26,198 nt of DNA, taken from positions 1-26,198 of the forward strand of contig JBBSTY010000045.1 of assembly GCA_038235385.1 (NCBI GenBank), read 5' to 3'. This document shows, piece by piece, positions 23,109-26,198 of the stretch. Source of the stretch: JBBSTY01 sp038235385 (GTDB taxonomy: Bacteria > Actinomycetota > Acidimicrobiia > Acidimicrobiales > Acidimicrobilacustridaceae). Numbering within the stretch: the stretch's first letter is position 1; each line of letters starts with the position of its first letter. The translations under genes and the position numbers were made by a program. The notes beneath the pieces are model-generated. The model was given only the letters and a program-made list of their open reading frames with translations. It did no database searches and had not been told where the DNA came from.

Positions 23109-24724
23109 GGTGTGGGCTCCTCGAGCGGGCGGGGGTCCGACGCGTCCGTGCCGGTGGCGTCGGGCAGTTCGGGTGCGTGGCCGTTCGTCGCCGTCAGGCT
23201 CCGGACGGCGTCGCGCACCGCCGGTCGATCGAACGTGGCGAACCGGTCAGCGAAGCCGTCGCGGGCTGCGATGCCGCGATGGTGGAGCTCCTCGACCAAC
23301 AGACCGATGACCATGACCGCCGGGGCCGAGGCGTGGGCGTCGTCGAGCATCTCCTGGGCGAAGTGCTCGAGCTGGCCGGCTTGCACCTCGCAGTCCTGGA
23401 ACGTGCCGAGGACGTCCTGGACCCCTTTGAGCTCCTTGACGACGGGAGCGACCTCGTCCGGCTCGAACAGGGTGCCGAAGCACTCGAGGAGGTACCGGAG
23501 TCGCTTGGCGTCCTTGCGCAGGTCGTGAAGACGCTCCGGCTCCGACGCCGGAGAGATGCGCCGACCCCGCCGGATCAGGCGGCGGTGGGCCCGGACGATC
23601 CGCTCGGCGGCGACCTCGGGAGCGGGACGGCCGGCGTCGAACGCGTCCGGGGTGGGTGGGGCCGCTCCGTCGAGGAACGCCGACCAGTCGTCGATCAGCG
23701 TTGCGTAGCGCGCCGAGTCGAGGTCGGCGACGAGGGCGCGGTGCGACGCACGTTGGCGTCGTCGGAGGAAGGCGGTGAACTCCTCGAGGTCGCGTCGACG
23801 ATCGGGCGGGAGCTCGGCGGCGAAGTCCGCCGTGTCGAGCAGGAACACATCGAGGTCGCGGGTGGGTCCGGTGACCTGGCCGAGCCACTTGAGCTCGGCC
23901 CGGAACCGATCGAGCTCGGCTTCCGGGAACACCCCGTGGGCTTCACCGAGGATCGACCGTGTGCGCCGAACCGCCACGCGGAAGTCGTGGAGGAACTCGG
24001 AGTCGAGGTCGTCGCGCAGGCCCGGTTCGTTGGCGCGGATCGCGTCGAGGAGCGCTCGCGAGACCTCGGTGAACGCTGCGCTCGCGCCCTGGCCGTGATC
24101 GAGCACCGTCCGGAACTTCGAGGAGTAGGAACCCGGCTCGAACCCTTGGCGGCGCATCGCCGTGATCAGGAGGTCCTCGGCACCGGGGTGGAGCACCACC
24201 TGGGCGTCGAGCAGCGCCGCCAGGCGTCGCGCCTCGTCGTCATACCCTCGCACCGCAACCACCTCGATGACCGGAGCGAACGACCGATCCGGTGGGTCGA
24301 GGACCTCGTCGGCCACGATCCGGGCGACCGTCTTCCCCTCGTCGTCGAGTTGGCGGAGCGTGGTCCGCCGCACCGTGACCGTGGCAAGGCGCACCAGCGC
24401 CCGCATCTCGACCAGCGTCGTCAACCGGTCGGTGGCGGGCCCCGGATCGAGGTCCCGGACGAAGCGGGGCACGTCGTCGCGTTCGAAGCGACCGAGCACC
24501 TCACCCGTGGTGATGGATCGCCAGAGCACGATCGAAGCGTCTTCGCCCACCTGTTGCTCGAGCGTGGTGTCGCGGGCGAAGAGCCGCCAGTCGAAGGTGT
24601 CGTAGGCGTGGCGGGTCAGCACCTCGGTACCTTCGGCCGCCGACGTCGAGCGTCGGCCGAGCCCGTCGAGGAAGGGTGCGACATCGGTGTCGGCCCCGAG
24701 TGTGAAGCGGTGCACGCTGGTCAT
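23105..24724 (-). CDS. CHAD-domain protein with degenerate CYTH-like N-terminus
   Basis: This 539-residue protein has its CHAD domain at about residues 235-500. Two internal repeats are visible, each opening with a His-containing basic helix: EFLHDFRVAVRRTRSILGE (H246) and ERLHDLRKDAKRLRYLLECFG (H400). CHAD domains are all-helical and bind polyphosphate through such basic residues. The first 200 residues follow the CYTH layout (YDTFDWRLFARDTTLEQQ, then MRALVRLATVTVRRTTLRQLDDEGKTVARI) but lack the ExExK catalytic motif, so triphosphatase activity is doubtful. The last 40 residues are acidic and Pro-rich. The ATG overlaps the stop of an 8-codon leader ORF, and the stop overlaps parA. Polyphosphate binding is inferred from the family. 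Confidence 0.92.
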   Translation of the reverse strand: MTSVHRFTLGADTDVAPFLDGLGRRSTSAAEGTEVLTRHAYDTFDWRLFARDTTLEQQVGEDASIVLWRSITTGEVLGRFERDDVPRFVRDLDPGPATDRLTTLVEMRALVRLATVTVRRTTLRQLDDEGKTVARIVADEVLDPPDRSFAPVIEVVAVRGYDDEARRLAALLDAQVVLHPGAEDLLITAMRRQGFEPGSYSSKFRTVLDHGQGASAAFTEVSRALLDAIRANEPGLRDDLDSEFLHDFRVAVRRTRSILGEAHGVFPEAELDRFRAELKWLGQVTGPTRDLDVFLLDTADFAAELPPDRRRDLEEFTAFLRRRQRASHRALVADLDSARYATLIDDWSAFLDGAAPPTPDAFDAGRPAPEVAAERIVRAHRRLIRRGRRISPASEPERLHDLRKDAKRLRYLLECFGTLFEPDEVAPVVKELKGVQDVLGTFQDCEVQAGQLEHFAQEMLDDAHASAPAVMVIGLLVEELHHRGIAARDGFADRFATFDRPAVRDAVRSLTATNGHAPELPDATGTDASDPRPLEEPTP

Positions 24725-24747
24725 CGGGGCGCAACGGTCGACGTCAT
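24721..24747 (-). CDS. Eight-codon leader ORF overlapping the CHAD gene start
   Basis: The minus strand encodes MTSTVAPR and stops at a TGA that overlaps the CHAD ATG in an ATGA junction. A TAACGT box puts the predicted transcript start at about 24750, only 3 nt before this ATG, so the mini-ORF would be read as a nearly leaderless message. The CHAD gene itself has no clear ribosome-binding site, so coupling through this ORF would supply its initiation. Not proven to be translated. Confidence 0.4.
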   Translation of the reverse strand: MTSTVAPR

Positions 24748-24757
24748 GGTGCTGGGC

Positions 24758-24763
24758 ACGTTA
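24758..24763 (-). promoter_or_regulatory. Putative -10 box of the CHAD-ParA operon
   Basis: The minus strand reads TAACGT (TANNNT), predicting transcription from about 24750, just before the mini-ORF. No other TANNNT box is seen close to the CHAD start. Confidence 0.4.
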
Positions 24764-24823
24764 GTTGCGGAACGTGGTCCCCGGTCCCGGCCCGGATCGC
24801 CGGACGGCGCACCGTGCGGTCGA

Positions 24824-25006
24824 TCAGACCGCCGAGGTGACCTCGCCGGGTTCCGACGTGACGATGGACTCGGATGGGTTCGACGGTGACGGCGCGGACC
24901 GTGCCGGCCAGAAGAAGGCGACGGTCACCGGGATGGCGTACGCGAGCCAGACGACGACCTGCTCGACGGAGGGTCGGGGGTCCCGTCGGGCGCAGGGGCC
25001 CTTCAC
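24824..25006 (-). pseudogene. Possible remnant of an FTR1-type iron permease C-terminus
   Basis: This 60-residue frame contains PSVEQVVVWLAYAIPVTVAFFWP. That single hydrophobic segment resembles the last helix of FTR1-family permeases. The preceding residues (GTG start, MKGPCARRD) and the sequence further upstream show no FTR1 features, and the cupin gene occupies that side. It may be a decayed fragment or a chance one-helix frame. It lies in the 336-bp gap between the CHAD leader ORF and the cupin gene, which otherwise holds only promoter boxes. The family link is from memory of the motif. Confidence 0.3.
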
Positions 25007-25070
25007 TCGTGGGGTCAGTGGATGGGTCCGTGGCGACCCGGCGCAATCTGACGCTGCGAGGGCGTGGCGC

Positions 25071-25076
25071 TACTGT
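25071..25076 (+). promoter_or_regulatory. Putative -10 box, leaderless promoter of the cupin lipoprotein
   Basis: TACTGT (TANNNT) is followed by exactly 7 nt and the ATG at 25084. No ribosome-binding site lies between them. Confidence 0.5.
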
Positions 25077-25083
25077 CCGCCGG

Positions 25084-25638
25084 ATGCGGAGAAGCGTCAC
25101 GGCCCTGTTCCTGTTCGTCGCTGCGCTCGGGCTCTCGGCCTGCGGGGCCGACACCAGCGCGTCGACCGCCACGATCTCGCCGGGGTTCGTGGCCGCGCCG
25201 GGGTCGGCCCCCGCCGGAACCGAGGCACCGGGCACCACCGTCGCCGTGGTCAAGGACGTGCTGGCGACCGAGGTCGATCCACCGGGTGGCGCCGGGTCCA
25301 CGCTCACGCTGATGCGCTACACGATCGCGCCCGGGGCCAAGCTGGCTGCGCACATCCACCCCGGTGTCCAGCTCGCCCGCATCGAGTCGGGGACCCTGAC
25401 CTACACGATCGTCTCGGGCACGGCCGTCGTCACCCGATCGGGTGCCCCGGCCGAGTCGGTCGCCGGTCCGGTGACCATCACCCTCGCCCCGGGTGATTCG
25501 GTGGCCGAGAACCTCGACATGGTGCACTTCGGTGCCAACGAGACCACCGAGCCGGTCGTGATCATCGCGACGTTGCTCACCGAGGACGGCCAGGACCTCG
25601 CGGTTCCGGTCACGGTCAGCACCACGACCCCCACCTGA
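25084..25638 (+). CDS. Cupin-domain lipoprotein
   Basis: This 184-residue exported protein has a basic start, MRRS, a hydrophobic core and the lipobox LSAC at about residues 17-20, so it should be anchored outside the cytoplasmic membrane. A low-complexity Ala/Pro/Thr linker runs to about residue 50. A single cupin barrel follows, with RYTIAPGAKLAAHIHPGVQLARIESGTLTYTI as first motif and LAPGDSVAENLDMVHFGAN as second; histidines in both could hold a metal. No catalytic class can be assigned. The ATG is fixed by the signal peptide and the TACTGT box 7 nt upstream; longer in-frame extensions are not coding-like. It converges on the methyltransferase gene 21 bp away. Confidence 0.85.
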   Translation: MRRSVTALFLFVAALGLSACGADTSASTATISPGFVAAPGSAPAGTEAPGTTVAVVKDVLATEVDPPGGAGSTLTLMRYTIAPGAKLAAHIHPGVQLARIESGTLTYTIVSGTAVVTRSGAPAESVAGPVTITLAPGDSVAENLDMVHFGANETTEPVVIIATLLTEDGQDLAVPVTVSTTTPT

Positions 25639-25659
25639 GCCCGACGGTCCGCGAGGTCC

Positions 25660-26198
25660 TCACGGAGCGGTCCCTGAGAGGACCACGAAGCGGGGGTTCG
25701 AGGCCACCACTTCGACGTCACCGAACGCCGAACGGATCGTCTCGTGGTGGTTCAGGTGACGGTTGGCCACGACCCGCACCTCGCCGCCCGGGCGCAGGAC
25801 CCGACGGGCGTCGACGATCATGCGTTCGGCCACCTCCGACGTCCGAGCGCCGCCGGCGTGGAACGGCGGGTTGACGAGCACGAGGTCGATCGACCCGTCC
25901 GCGATCCCGTCGAGACCGTCGGTGACGTGGAACTCGGCTCGTTCGGTGACCGACCCGACCGTCCGGCGAGCAGCGGCGATCGCCTGGTACGACTCGTCGC
26001 AGCAGACGACCCCGACATCGTCGTTGCGGTGGGCGACGGTGGCGGCGACGACGCCGCTGCCACAACCCAGATCGAGGACGGTCTGGGCGGCCTCGTCCGG
26101 TTGTGCCGAGCGCACCAGCACCTGTGTCCCGAGATCGGGACGCGAGTGCGAGAAGAGGCCCGTGGCCGACTGCATCTGCAACGGGTGGCCCCACACCG
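25660..26198 (-). CDS. RsmC/RlmG-type class I methyltransferase, 5' end cut off by the window
   Basis: The 179 visible residues are the catalytic part of a SAM-dependent methyltransferase related to the 16S/23S rRNA guanine-N2 enzymes RsmC and RlmG. Motif I is VLDLGCGSGVVAATVA, and the catalytic motif IV is NPPFH in LVLVNPPFHAGG. The upstream segment LQMQSATGLFSHSRPDLGTQVL matches the region before the Rossmann fold in this family. A GTG near 26196 could be a start but looks internal, so the gene probably continues beyond the window with an N-terminal domain. The exact RNA target is uncertain. Confidence 0.88.
   Translation of the reverse strand, partial: VWGHPLQMQSATGLFSHSRPDLGTQVLVRSAQPDEAAQTVLDLGCGSGVVAATVAHRNDDVGVVCCDESYQAIAAARRTVGSVTERAEFHVTDGLDGIADGSIDLVLVNPPFHAGGARTSEVAERMIVDARRVLRPGGEVRVVANRHLNHHETIRSAFGDVEVVASNPRFVVLSGTAP

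Noticed and set aside
1..26198. CRISPR arrays, IS elements, integrases, tRNA or rRNA genes
   Set aside because: No regularly spaced repeats, transposase or integrase motifs, or tRNA-like T-loop and CCA pattern were recognised on reading both strands. A dedicated tRNA scan was not possible.

Overview
The window is about 26 kb of very GC-rich DNA with G/C-rich third codon positions. It carries actinobacterial hallmarks: a four-gene conservon, short leaders with TANNNT -10 boxes set directly before start codons, and a small Rv1284-like beta-carbonic anhydrase. I infer an actinobacterium, possibly class Acidimicrobiia. That placement rests on gene content and composition, not on a marker gene. 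No rRNA, tRNA, IS element or CRISPR array was seen, and the region looks like ordinary chromosome.

Layout, left to right. (1) 1-9.3 kb is mostly minus strand: a truncated beta-carbonic anhydrase, a small plus-strand DUF4499-like membrane protein, a GH38 alpha-mannosidase, a CapA-type lipoprotein, an OafA-type acyltransferase fused to an SGNH domain, and a 14-helix MFS exporter. This is largely an envelope and glycan set. (2) 9.36-10.85 kb: a Tat-exported PF04185 phosphoesterase. (3) 11.15-14.91 kb: a complete conservon, cvnA-cvnB-cvnC-cvnD, with every junction overlapping. (4) 15.0-16.75 kb: a D-aminoacylase-like amidohydrolase. (5) 16.8-18.55 kb: amtB and a PII gene behind an 11-bp-phased GAAAC array that looks like a nitrogen-regulator (GlnR-type) operator. 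(6) 18.68-20.70 kb: a one-helix membrane protein and a MatB-like acyl-CoA synthetase. (7) 20.70-24.75 kb: a tightly packed minus-strand operon of CHAD protein, ParA ATPase, LPG-flippase-like membrane protein and a small unknown protein, preceded by an overlapping 8-codon leader ORF. (8) 24.8-26.2 kb: a probable FTR1 C-terminal remnant, a cupin lipoprotein and a truncated RsmC/RlmG-type methyltransferase.

Two observations stand out. First, the CHAD-ParA-flippase operon places an orphan ParA ATPase in translational overlap with a predicted polyphosphate-binding protein and has no ParB nearby. It may be a granule or cargo positioning system. Second, at least five genes carry a TANNNT box exactly 6-7 nt before the start codon. 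This points to widespread leaderless transcription and helps choose several start codons.
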